64,000 nucleotides of DNA from CAIYRG01 sp036273455 (GTDB lineage Bacteria; Pseudomonadota; Alphaproteobacteria; Micropepsales; Micropepsaceae): assembly GCA_036273455.1 (NCBI GenBank), contig DASUHP010000024.1:10770-74769 (forward strand), written 5' to 3'. Shown piece after piece: positions 54,827-63,238 of this stretch; the stretch's first letter is position 1; every line of letters begins with the position of its first letter. The position numbers and the translations under genes are program-made. A model generated the notes under the pieces. The model worked only from the letters and a program-made list of their open reading frames with translations. It was not told where the DNA came from and did not search any database.

Positions 54827-56191
54827 TCACTCATATTTCGAATATTGTTTCGGATCGAATGCCTCGCGCACCGATTCCCCGATAAACACGACCAGCACCA
54901 GTGTGATGGTAATCGCACCGAACGGCGCGAGCGTCAGCCACAGTTTGTCACGGTTATCGGTTTGCAGCGCCTGATCCATCATCTCGCCCCAGGACGGGGT
55001 CGGCGGAGGCAATCCGTAGCCGAGATAATCAAGTCCTGTGAGCGCAAATATCGCGCCCACGACCGCGAATGGCGTGAAAGTCACCAGCGGCGTCAGGCAG
55101 TTCGGCAGCAGATGCCGGAAGACGATTCGCCAACCCGAAGCGCCATAGGACTTTGCCGCAAGGCAATATTCCCGGGTTTTTTCGCGGTACATTTCGGTGC
55201 GCATATAGAAAGTGATGCTGATCCATTGGAACAGGGACATGATCAGCACCAGCATCCAGAAGGTTGGCGCGAATAGCGCGGCGAGAATGATCACGACATA
55301 GAGGAAAGGTATGGAGATCAGGATTTCGATAATCCGTTGACTGATGAGGTCGAACCGGCCGCCGCGATAACCCTGCAGGCTGCCGATGATCGTGCCGATC
55401 ACCTGACCGATGACGGTCAGGAAAATCGCGAAGAAAATGGAAATCCTGAATCCATAGAGCAGCCGCGAGGCGACATCCCGTCCGCCACTGTCAGTGCCGA
55501 AATAGTGCTCGCGGTTGGAATCCGGGGGGGTGGGGGGAACGGCGCCAAGGCCCTTCAGCGAAGGCATGGTTCCGGCGCGGGCGAGGCCCTGCAAATCGCC
55601 GGTCGGCGAACGCCGCCGGTCCTTCAGAATCGTGACAATTGACCCGCTGTAGATGTCGTCGGCAAGTTCGGCCAGCCCGCCTTCACGCGCGAGCCTCTCC
55701 GCACCCGGACGGTCATTGGCATTCAGCCGCGCCTGTATCTGGGGAATGATTTCGTTGTACCAGAAGTCGCTCTGATAGGGATCCCACGGGATCATCGGCA
55801 TCACCACGTAATCGCCGATGTCGGGGTACTTTGCCTTCAAAGCAGCAAGTGCCTGCGGATTATTTCCAACCTGTGCGGCTTGGCGATTGTAGAAAAACCG
55901 TTCCACCTGCCATTCGCGCTGCAGGCGCAGATATTCCGTTTCCAGATCATTCGCCATCCAGCCTTCGGGCGGCGTCTGACGAAATGTCGCCATGTTGAAA
56001 TACTGGAACGTAGGAAAATACAGGCTGCCGTTGTACCAGACCGCGAGTGCGCGGCTTTCGGCGAGATACGGCGCGAAGATCGAAAGAATGATCGCCGCGG
56101 TGAGGATCAGGAACGAATAGTAGCCGCGGCGGATCCGGCGAAAGCGCGCAAAGCGCCGCTTCGTGATCGGATCGAGCCGGATCCACGCCAT
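54827..56191 (-). CDS. ABC transporter permease, YejE-like, with large insertion
   Basis: This 454-residue permease is of the DppC/YejE type. The first helix (SFLILTAAIILSIFAPYL) is followed by a long periplasmic segment of about 165 residues before the conserved HYFGTDSGGRDVASRLLYG. In E. coli YejE the comparable stretch is about 70 residues, by my recollection. The C-terminal half has the usual membrane helices and an EAA-type loop (AAKSYGASGWRIVFRHLLPN). It overlaps no gene and follows yejB-like by 3 nt. Confidence 0.9.
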   Translation of the reverse strand: MAWIRLDPITKRRFARFRRIRRGYYSFLILTAAIILSIFAPYLAESRALAVWYNGSLYFPTFQYFNMATFRQTPPEGWMANDLETEYLRLQREWQVERFFYNRQAAQVGNNPQALAALKAKYPDIGDYVVMPMIPWDPYQSDFWYNEIIPQIQARLNANDRPGAERLAREGGLAELADDIYSGSIVTILKDRRRSPTGDLQGLARAGTMPSLKGLGAVPPTPPDSNREHYFGTDSGGRDVASRLLYGFRISIFFAIFLTVIGQVIGTIIGSLQGYRGGRFDLISQRIIEILISIPFLYVVIILAALFAPTFWMLVLIMSLFQWISITFYMRTEMYREKTREYCLAAKSYGASGWRIVFRHLLPNCLTPLVTFTPFAVVGAIFALTGLDYLGYGLPPPTPSWGEMMDQALQTDNRDKLWLTLAPFGAITITLVLVVFIGESVREAFDPKQYSKYE

Positions 56192-56194
56192 CGG

Positions 56195-57232
56195 CTACTC
56201 GAAACGCACCCGCGGATCGACCGCGGCCACGGCGAGATCCGACAACAGGTTGCCCAGCATCAGGATGACGCTGGAAATGACCAGAAATCCCATCACCACC
56301 GGAAAATCCCGGGTCTGGATCGCGTCGAACGCCAGCAGGCCGACGCCCTGAATGTTGAACACACGCTCAATCAATACGCTACCGGTGAGAAAAATCCCAA
56401 GCAGTCCGCCGATGCTGGTGGCCATCGGGATCAACGAATTGCGCAGCGCATGAACGAATACTGCGCGCCGCCAGCTCAGGCCTTTGGCCAGCGCGGTGCG
56501 CACATAATCCGCACTCATATTCTCCATCAGGCTGTTCTTCATCAGCATGGTTTCGACCGCAAACGCACTGGCGAGATAGGCCACCAGCGGCAACACCGAA
56601 TGCCAGATCACATCGCCGACCTGGGCCAGAAACGGCATGTTCCCGGAATTTGGTGATGAAAAGCCGCCAAGCGGAAATATCTGGTAGCGGACGGCCAGCA
56701 AATTCACCAGCACGGCGCCGAGCGCAAAGCCCGGTATCGCGTAACCCACGAAAATCAGCACTGACGTCGAATTGTCAATCGCTGTTCGGTGCCGGATGGC
56801 TTTGACGATGCCGAGTGGAAAGGCGATCGCATAGGTGAAAATCGCGGTGATCACGCCATAATAGATCGATACCGGCAGACGCTGGGCGATGACGGTCAAC
56901 ACCGGCTGGTTGTAGCGGAAGGAATTGCCGAAATTTCCTTCCATCGTCTTGCCCAGCCATTCGACATAGGCGACCGGAAAAGGTTTGTCGAAACCGTAAA
57001 AGGCCTTCAGCTGCTGCAACTGGTTGTCGGGGATTTGAAGTTGCACGCGAGGGCCGCGCGCGGCGGCTGCGCCGCCACCACCCGCCAGTTGCAGTTGCAA
57101 TTGTTCGATCGGTCCACCCGGCACGAACTGCGTCAGCAGGAATGTCACCAGCGTGATGCCAATGAATGTCGGGATCATCAGCAGCAGCCGCCGCACGACG
57201 TAATCCCGCAGCGCCTCACCCCGCGACTTCAC
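56195..57232 (-). CDS. ABC transporter permease, YejB-like
   Basis: This 345-residue permease of the DppB/YejB type has an N-terminal helix (RRLLLMIPTFIGITLVTFLLTQFVPGGP) and a periplasmic loop with an unusual run of glycine/alanine near residue 50-60. Conserved membrane segments follow, including the EAA-type loop DYVRTALAKGLSWRRAVFVHALRN. The GTG start is near 57232. It heads the importer gene run and is separated from the M28 peptidase gene upstream by the palindromic element. Confidence 0.9.
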   Translation of the reverse strand: MKSRGEALRDYVVRRLLLMIPTFIGITLVTFLLTQFVPGGPIEQLQLQLAGGGGAAAARGPRVQLQIPDNQLQQLKAFYGFDKPFPVAYVEWLGKTMEGNFGNSFRYNQPVLTVIAQRLPVSIYYGVITAIFTYAIAFPLGIVKAIRHRTAIDNSTSVLIFVGYAIPGFALGAVLVNLLAVRYQIFPLGGFSSPNSGNMPFLAQVGDVIWHSVLPLVAYLASAFAVETMLMKNSLMENMSADYVRTALAKGLSWRRAVFVHALRNSLIPMATSIGGLLGIFLTGSVLIERVFNIQGVGLLAFDAIQTRDFPVVMGFLVISSVILMLGNLLSDLAVAAVDPRVRFE

Positions 57233-57261
57233 TGGGCGAGACCGCGTTGGTTACTTTCTAA

Positions 57262-57440
57262 CCTCCCCCTTGCGGGGAGGTCGCCCGCACGCGGCGCAAA
57301 GCGCCGCGGCAGATTCAAAGAATCTGGCCCGCAAAGCGCTCCGGGGCAAAGCATTTTCGAGTGGGGGTAAATGGCTGGGTGTCCCCCCACCCGCAAATTT
57401 GCTGAACTGCAAATTTGCGTGCCTCCCCGCAAGGGGGAGG
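57262..57440. repeat. MITE-like palindromic element with 19-bp terminal inverted repeats
   Basis: The ends 57262-57280 and 57422-57440 are perfect 19-bp reverse complements (CCTCCCCCTTGCGGGGAGG and its complement), and each is itself nearly palindromic. Inside are further hairpins, including GCGGCGC/GCGCCGC, AGATTC/GAATCT and two copies of the palindrome GCAAATTTGC. It fills most of the 238-bp gap between the M28 peptidase and YejB-like genes. It encodes nothing itself. Confidence 0.85.
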
Positions 57441-57470
57441 CGGAGCCCGCAAGACTGTCTTCGCCCTTTT

Positions 57471-59756
57471 TCATCGCGCTGCCGTTGTTTGCACTACGCC
57501 CATCAGTTGCACGGCACGATCCAGTTTGTCCGAATAGGCCTGCAGCGCCGCCGCGGTGATCGCAACGTAACGGTCGGCATCGTCCCAGCGTTCCTGCTCG
57601 ATGGCTTCGCGCACGGCAGGCATCGTCTTCGCCGCGTAGCCGGTGAGAGAGCCAGGCGCGTACATCAGGTTCTTGTACCAGCTGCGTCCCGGCAATCCGA
57701 CGTCCGGTGCCAGCGTCTCCTCCGTCTCGCGCGTCATCGCGAAAAGTTCGGACCGGGTTTTCGGTGGCAAACCCGCCGCCCGCTGTGCGAGCGCCGCATC
57801 ATAGGCTTTTGCGCTTTTCTTCAGCCGGTCGACCGCGTTCTCCAGCGGCGCAAAATTGAAATGCGGCACCGGTTTCAGCGCTTCGGGCGGCCCGCTGGTT
57901 TTGCCCGGGTCATCGGCAAGGTGAAAGGCATTACTCGCCAGCATCTTCGCCTGCATGTCTGCGGCGTCGCGCTTGGTGTCGGCGAGTTTCTTCACCTCGT
58001 TCAGATAACCTGCAACCGTATCCGCAAAATCGCCATAGCGCTGCGGCGGCACATCGGCATCGGCAAAGCGCAGCGCGAGAGTTCCCGCCATCTGCGCCAG
58101 CGCCCGCGAATAGCGTAAACCCGGATCGGCAACGCGGGTGTAGAACTCGAATGTGTCATAGGCGGAGTGATAAACGCCGCCGACACTGCCTTCGGCGCCA
58201 AAGCCCAGATTCACTGCCGGCAGTCCGAGATGCTGCAGGAATGCCGAATAATCCGAACCTGAACCGAGCGCTCCGATCGGAATATCCTTGCCCGGATCGG
58301 CGGCGGTTTTCGCATTCTCGCGCGCCTCTTCATTCGCGCCCGGATTGGTGCCGATGACTTCCATCTGCGCCCGCTTGCGGGCGAGCACGGAAACTCCGGT
58401 TTCTGGATCGGTGACATTTGCCGCGATTTCGTTGATGACGTGCTGAACCGAATGGCTGCCTTCCGCACCGAGAAAACCGCGGCTGGTCCCGTCGGTGTTG
58501 ATATAGATGATGCCCTTCTGCTTCAGTTCATCCGCATGCTGTTCGGCCCATTCGGTCGAACCCAAAAGCATCGGCTCTTCCGCGTCCCAGCTCAGATAAA
58601 CCAGTGTGCGGTTTGGCCGCCATCCCTGTTTCACCAGCGCGCCTATGGCCTTGGCTTCGGCCAGCAGTGCGACCTGTCCGCTCATCGGATCTTCGGCCCC
58701 GTCCACCCAGCCATCGTGATGATTGCCGCGCATGACCCACTGATCCGGATCGGTGCTGCCGGCGAGCATCGCCACCACGTCGTAAATCGGTTTGAGGCTC
58801 CACTCGGATTTGACCGCGATATGGACTTGCGCCGCACCGCCGCCACCGACGTGATAGGTGATGGGCAGCGAACCGCGCCATTGCGGCGGCACCACGCGGC
58901 CATCGAGCGCCGCCAGAAAATGCTGCGCATCGCCGTAGGAAATCGGCAGCACAGGGATTTTGAGAATGACCGGCGAATCCTTGATCGCCAGCCGTTTCGC
59001 GTTTTCCGTTGCCCCCACTCCGGGCGTCAGCGGATCGCCGGGATACAGCGTCATATCCGCCACTGACCCGCGCTGGAATCCCTGCGGCGGGCGCGCAGAA
59101 CCTTTGGGGTACGCGTCGGCGGCCGTGTAGCCGTCATCGCGCGGGTCGGAATAGATGATGCAGCCGACGGCGCCGTGTTCCTGCGCCAGTTTCGGCTTCA
59201 GCCCGCGCCATCCCTCGCCATAGCGCACGATCACGATCTTGCCTTTGACCGATACGCCGAGCCGCTCCAGCGCGTCGTAGTCCTCCTTCATGCCGTAATT
59301 GACATAGACCAGGGGCGCGGTGACATCGCCGTCGCCCTGATACGCGACATAGGCCGGAAGCGCATTCTTCATCCGGTATGTGCTGTCATCGCCGGGGATC
59401 GGCGGTTCGGTCAATGTCGCCTTGAAACGGGCCGGGGCAGTCAGTTCAAGAGTTTCGGAAATCGGCGTGGGATAGAGCACCTGGAAGGTTTCGATATGCG
59501 CAGCCCAGCCCCAGTTCTTGAACAGGCCCAGCACCATCTCGGCATTGGCGCGATCATGTGGCGAACCAACCTGGTTCGGTTCGGCGGTCATCGTCTTCAT
59601 CCACCCGGTCATCTCGGTGGCGTCGATCATTGCGTTGAAACGGCGCTCGAGATCGGAAAGGCCCGCGGCGGGCGCCGGGCTTGCGGTCTGCGCATGAATG
59701 GGGCCGATGCCCAGCACGACAGTGAGAATCAATGAAGTCGAAATCTGTTTGCGCAT
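57471..59756 (-). CDS. periplasmic M28-family peptidase (PSMA/transferrin-receptor-like)
   Basis: This 761-residue protein has a signal peptide (about residues 1-23). It then shows a PA (protease-associated) domain, an M28 catalytic domain and a TfR-like dimerisation domain, the layout of glutamate carboxypeptidase II. The zinc-site residues are present: HHDGWVDG, the catalytic Glu pair in WDAEEPMLLG, the Asp in INTDGTSRG, and the His in YHSAYDTFEFY. It probably trims peptides in the periplasm. The peptide importer genes follow on the same strand. The ATG at 59756 (MRKQISTS) starts a normal signal peptide; the longer open frame does not. Confidence 0.92.
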   Translation of the reverse strand: MRKQISTSLILTVVLGIGPIHAQTASPAPAAGLSDLERRFNAMIDATEMTGWMKTMTAEPNQVGSPHDRANAEMVLGLFKNWGWAAHIETFQVLYPTPISETLELTAPARFKATLTEPPIPGDDSTYRMKNALPAYVAYQGDGDVTAPLVYVNYGMKEDYDALERLGVSVKGKIVIVRYGEGWRGLKPKLAQEHGAVGCIIYSDPRDDGYTAADAYPKGSARPPQGFQRGSVADMTLYPGDPLTPGVGATENAKRLAIKDSPVILKIPVLPISYGDAQHFLAALDGRVVPPQWRGSLPITYHVGGGGAAQVHIAVKSEWSLKPIYDVVAMLAGSTDPDQWVMRGNHHDGWVDGAEDPMSGQVALLAEAKAIGALVKQGWRPNRTLVYLSWDAEEPMLLGSTEWAEQHADELKQKGIIYINTDGTSRGFLGAEGSHSVQHVINEIAANVTDPETGVSVLARKRAQMEVIGTNPGANEEARENAKTAADPGKDIPIGALGSGSDYSAFLQHLGLPAVNLGFGAEGSVGGVYHSAYDTFEFYTRVADPGLRYSRALAQMAGTLALRFADADVPPQRYGDFADTVAGYLNEVKKLADTKRDAADMQAKMLASNAFHLADDPGKTSGPPEALKPVPHFNFAPLENAVDRLKKSAKAYDAALAQRAAGLPPKTRSELFAMTRETEETLAPDVGLPGRSWYKNLMYAPGSLTGYAAKTMPAVREAIEQERWDDADRYVAITAAALQAYSDKLDRAVQLMGVVQTTAAR

Positions 59757-59845
59757 GACATCGGTCCCGCAAAATTCGGACTGTTTAATCGCACATTGCG
59801 GCGGCAAATCAACAAAACTTGCCGCCGCATGCAGGCGCCGCTCCT

Positions 59846-60169
59846 CTATTTCTGACCGGGCGCCCGATAATTCACGCCCTTGGACAGGGCCTCGTCCAGT
59901 TCCTGCGCCGTCAACAGCTGTGTCGTCGTGGTCCGCACCATGCCGCTCGCTGATGCGGCGATGCCAATCGCGGCGGCTGAGGCGAGGTCGGGCAAATCCG
60001 CCACGGCAATGACATCATGTTCGCCGAGGCACCAATAGATCGCCTCGAGCTTCCCGCCGAGCGATTGCATCGCGGCTTTCAGCGCTGCAGCTCGGCCTTC
60101 GGCGCGGTCCTTTTGCAGATTCTTCAACCCGTCCCCGGTGTACGACGCCTCGACCAGAAATTTGGGCAT
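59846..60169 (-). CDS. GYD-domain protein
   Basis: This 107-residue protein has the GYD-domain pattern: MPKFLVEASYTGDGLKNLQKD at the N-terminus and the LEAIYWCLGEHDVIAVADLPD core, a ferredoxin-like fold. The family has no established function. The ATG at 60169 follows GGAGG by 4 nt; the open frame further upstream is rejected. It lies 89 nt upstream of the M28 gene on the same strand. Confidence 0.85.
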   Translation of the reverse strand: MPKFLVEASYTGDGLKNLQKDRAEGRAAALKAAMQSLGGKLEAIYWCLGEHDVIAVADLPDLASAAAIGIAASASGMVRTTTTQLLTAQELDEALSKGVNYRAPGQK

Positions 60170-60292
60170 TTTGTCCTCCGTTTGCGCAGCGGCTGCCGCC
60201 ATGGAGACTATAGACCGGCCGCCGGCCAGACGGCGATTTTTTCGCGCAATCCCGTGCAGGACCGCTTAGTGTTGCGCCTTCGGGAGGGCTTC

Positions 60293-61204
60293 ATGCTTGC
60301 AACACTTTGCCGCCGGGCGTCGTGGCTCACGGGCGCCGCTTTATTGATCACATCGACAACACCGGCTGCGGCCGCGCCGACCGCCGTTGCAGATTTTTCC
60401 GGTCTCTGGGCACGGACTTCGCTCGGCTATGAAAAACCGCTCAATGCCGAGGGTGGGGTCAAGAACCGCATGCTCCGCCCCAATGGCGCGAGCAACCTCA
60501 GTCAACTGGTGGGCGACTATACCGACCCGCTGCTCAAGCCTGCCGCCGCCCAGGTTCTGAAGCGATTGGGCGAAATCTCTATGCAGGGTATCGCGTTCCC
60601 CCAGCCCTCGAACCAGTGCCTGCCCTATCCACCACCCTATATTGCTTCCAACAATCAGGAAATTCAGCTGTTGCAGGAAAACGACCGCGTCACCATCCTG
60701 ACCATGTTCGATCATCAGTTCCGCCACGTCCGGCTGAACTCCCGGCATCCGGTCCATGTAACGCCAAGCTGGTACGGCGATTCCATCGGGCACTACGAAG
60801 GCGATGCGCTGGTCGTCGACACTGTCGGAATCAAGGTGACGCCGCTATCGATGGTGGACCTGTACGGCACTCCGTTCAGCGGCAAACTGCACGTCATCGA
60901 AAAATTTTATCTCGTGGATAATGCCACCGCGCGCAATTTTGCCGCTCGAGGCGAGGCCGAAAACGGCCGCGTCGCCGGCGACAATGGCGATGGCGTCGAA
61001 CTCGATCCGGATGATCGCGGTCCGGGGCTGCAACTCGAAATCACGGTTGAAGATCCGGAGATGTTCACCCGGCCATGGACCGGCACCATCACCTATCGCC
61101 GGCCGGCTGTCGCCTGGGCGGAGATGGTCTGCGCCGAAAACACCCACGAATATTACGCCGGCAAGGACACGGCCATTCCGGTTGCGCTCAAACCGGATTT
61201 TTAG
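60293..61204 (+). CDS. secreted protein of unknown function (paralogue B)
   Basis: This 303-residue protein has a signal peptide (about residues 1-27). The mature part is a clear paralogue of the protein at 45664-46533, sharing FSG-W-RTS, PSNQC, RHVRLNSRHP, WYGDSIGHYEGD and LYGTPFS blocks in the same order. I recognise no known enzyme motif. The ATG at 60293 follows GGGAGG by about 6 nt; the longer open frame reaching back to 60017 overlaps the GYD gene and is rejected. It converges on the kinase gene with 7 nt between. Confidence 0.8.
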   Translation: MLATLCRRASWLTGAALLITSTTPAAAAPTAVADFSGLWARTSLGYEKPLNAEGGVKNRMLRPNGASNLSQLVGDYTDPLLKPAAAQVLKRLGEISMQGIAFPQPSNQCLPYPPPYIASNNQEIQLLQENDRVTILTMFDHQFRHVRLNSRHPVHVTPSWYGDSIGHYEGDALVVDTVGIKVTPLSMVDLYGTPFSGKLHVIEKFYLVDNATARNFAARGEAENGRVAGDNGDGVELDPDDRGPGLQLEITVEDPEMFTRPWTGTITYRRPAVAWAEMVCAENTHEYYAGKDTAIPVALKPDF

Positions 61205-61211
61205 ATTCCCG

Positions 61212-63083
61212 CTACACCAGCGCGTCGGCGGGTATGCGGTTCAGCGCCTGCTCCACAACCTGAAGCAACTGCCGGGCGAAGACTGGTTTCTGCAGAGTCT
61301 CAAAGGCGCCAAGATGTTCGGCACTTCTCAGCCATTCCCTGGATCCCTCAACGCCGGATACTGCGATCACCGGCACGCCGGGCTGTTCTCTGTCCAGGGC
61401 CTGCAGCAATGCGGTGCCATCCATTTCGGGCATCAGCAGGTCCGTCACGATGACGTCGATCACATCCGTTTGGGCGCAGTTTAGCGCTTCCCTGCCGTGT
61501 GCTGCGGTTAAGGCGCGATAGCCGCCGCGGGTCAGCATGCGTGCAATCATGACGCGGTGATTCTCGTTGTCATCGACCACGAGAATTGTCGGAACCCGTT
61601 TTTGACCATTGCAGTCATTCTGGATAGCGGCGGGGTCCGGATCCGCAGCAGGCACGCCGGGCAGCTTGCCATCTTGCACCAGCCGTTCCGGCGGAAAGAT
61701 CACCCGGGCGGTTGTGCTGAGGCCCGGTTCGCTGTCCAGCTCGAAGCGCCCGCCATGCAGCTTCATCATCGCTTGCACCAGCGGTAAGCCGAGGCCGGCG
61801 CCTTCCTGCGCGTAGCGCGCCGAGCTCCTCACCTGGAAGAAAGGCTGCAGTACCTTCTTCAAATTTTCGGGGGCAATGCCAATGCCGGTATCTTCGACCG
61901 TCACGGCCAGGCCGGACTGCACATTGCAGTCGGCATGGATGCGGATCTTGCCGCCAGATGGCGTGAATTTCACTGCATTGTGGATCAGGTTCAGGAATAC
62001 CTGTTTGATACGCCTGCGGTCGGCGCGCAGCCGCATGACTCCTGGCGGCAGTTCCAGTTCCACTCTCAGGCCGGCTTCGCTGATGCGCTGGCGCAGCATC
62101 ATCGCCGCTTCGGTGATCGCTTCGCGGCAATCGAAAATCTCTTCGAACAGTTCGAAAGTCCCGGATTCGGCTTTCGCCACATCGAGAATATCGTTGATGA
62201 TCGCGAGCAGATGCGATCCGCTGTCGTGAATGTCCTTGGCGTAACCGCGATAGCGTTCGTGACCGATCGGCCCGAGCGTCTCGCTGGCCATCATTTCCGA
62301 AAAGCCGATGACGGCGTTCAAAGGCGTCCTGAGTTCGTGGCTCATGGAGGCGAGAAAATCAGTCTTGGAGCGGCTTGCGGCCTCTGCAGCATCCCTGGCC
62401 TCCGCAAGTGCGCGTTCGGTGGCAAGATGGTGCTCAACTTCATGTTCGAGGACCGACTTTGATGCGATCTCATGCGCGAAATGGGCGGCGAGTGCTGTCC
62501 CGGCGCAAAACAGCGACAGCACATTGATGCTGGCCAGCCGTTCGGGCGGCAAATGCACCGCCGCGCCGGAGAATCCACTGATCGACAGGAACAGCCCGAA
62601 CTCGGCGGCGAGGGCGCCAAGTGTGAGCCAACTCAGCAGCGGCATTTCACCCAGATAGAGAAAGGTGAACAGCGGCGTGACAACGATCCAGGGCAGGAAC
62701 GGCGAATGGATGCCGCCGTAACACCAGGAAAGGTAAAGCACGATAAAAGCGAGATTCTGCACCGACAGCAGCGATAACAGGGCCACCCGGCCGGTCAGTC
62801 GCATCCCAGGCAGCAGAAGCCAGAACCCGGCCATGCAGGTCATCGGCGCTAGCAACTGCCGGCCCGATCCGGGATCGAGACGATACAACCATAGCAGCAT
62901 CGCGAAGCCGAACAGTGGGCCAATGGCATGGCTGGTAACGAAACTGCGGCCGGCGCGGCGGGCATCCTGGTCGGCCAGCATCGCCGGGGGCAAAAATATA
63001 TCCGGCCAGCGGCAGACAAACGCAGTCAGCGCCACGCTTGCTGTTTTCGCCACGGATACTGCGGTATTTTGCACAAACGTCAT
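61212..63083 (-). CDS. membrane-bound hybrid histidine kinase, PleC/DivJ-like
   Basis: This 623-residue sensor kinase has about six N-terminal membrane helices (residues about 40-200) and a short coiled coil. The HisKA domain has the phospho-acceptor His249 in SHELRTPLN, a HATPase_c domain follows (NLIHNAVKFTPSGGK, GAGLGLPLV), and the C-terminal receiver domain carries Asp548 in VTDLLMP and a Lys in LQKPV. The sequence after the H-box, ETLGPIGHERYRGYAKDI, resembles the PleC/DivJ/PdhS family of alphaproteobacterial cell-cycle kinases. The attached receiver is unusual for that group. The signal sensed is unknown. Confidence 0.9.
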   Translation of the reverse strand: MTFVQNTAVSVAKTASVALTAFVCRWPDIFLPPAMLADQDARRAGRSFVTSHAIGPLFGFAMLLWLYRLDPGSGRQLLAPMTCMAGFWLLLPGMRLTGRVALLSLLSVQNLAFIVLYLSWCYGGIHSPFLPWIVVTPLFTFLYLGEMPLLSWLTLGALAAEFGLFLSISGFSGAAVHLPPERLASINVLSLFCAGTALAAHFAHEIASKSVLEHEVEHHLATERALAEARDAAEAASRSKTDFLASMSHELRTPLNAVIGFSEMMASETLGPIGHERYRGYAKDIHDSGSHLLAIINDILDVAKAESGTFELFEEIFDCREAITEAAMMLRQRISEAGLRVELELPPGVMRLRADRRRIKQVFLNLIHNAVKFTPSGGKIRIHADCNVQSGLAVTVEDTGIGIAPENLKKVLQPFFQVRSSARYAQEGAGLGLPLVQAMMKLHGGRFELDSEPGLSTTARVIFPPERLVQDGKLPGVPAADPDPAAIQNDCNGQKRVPTILVVDDNENHRVMIARMLTRGGYRALTAAHGREALNCAQTDVIDVIVTDLLMPEMDGTALLQALDREQPGVPVIAVSGVEGSREWLRSAEHLGAFETLQKPVFARQLLQVVEQALNRIPADALV

Positions 63084-63238
63084 CTGATGGAGCCTAATGC
63101 TTCCGCAAATCCCCCCTGGGCCCGGATAATCGTCGCAGCAATGCGTAGCGTTTGGCTTAATCGGCGGCGGCAGATTTGGTTTATTTTGCCGCAATCAATT
63201 CGCGCAACATTTATGGAAAATTCAACGGGACCATAATT

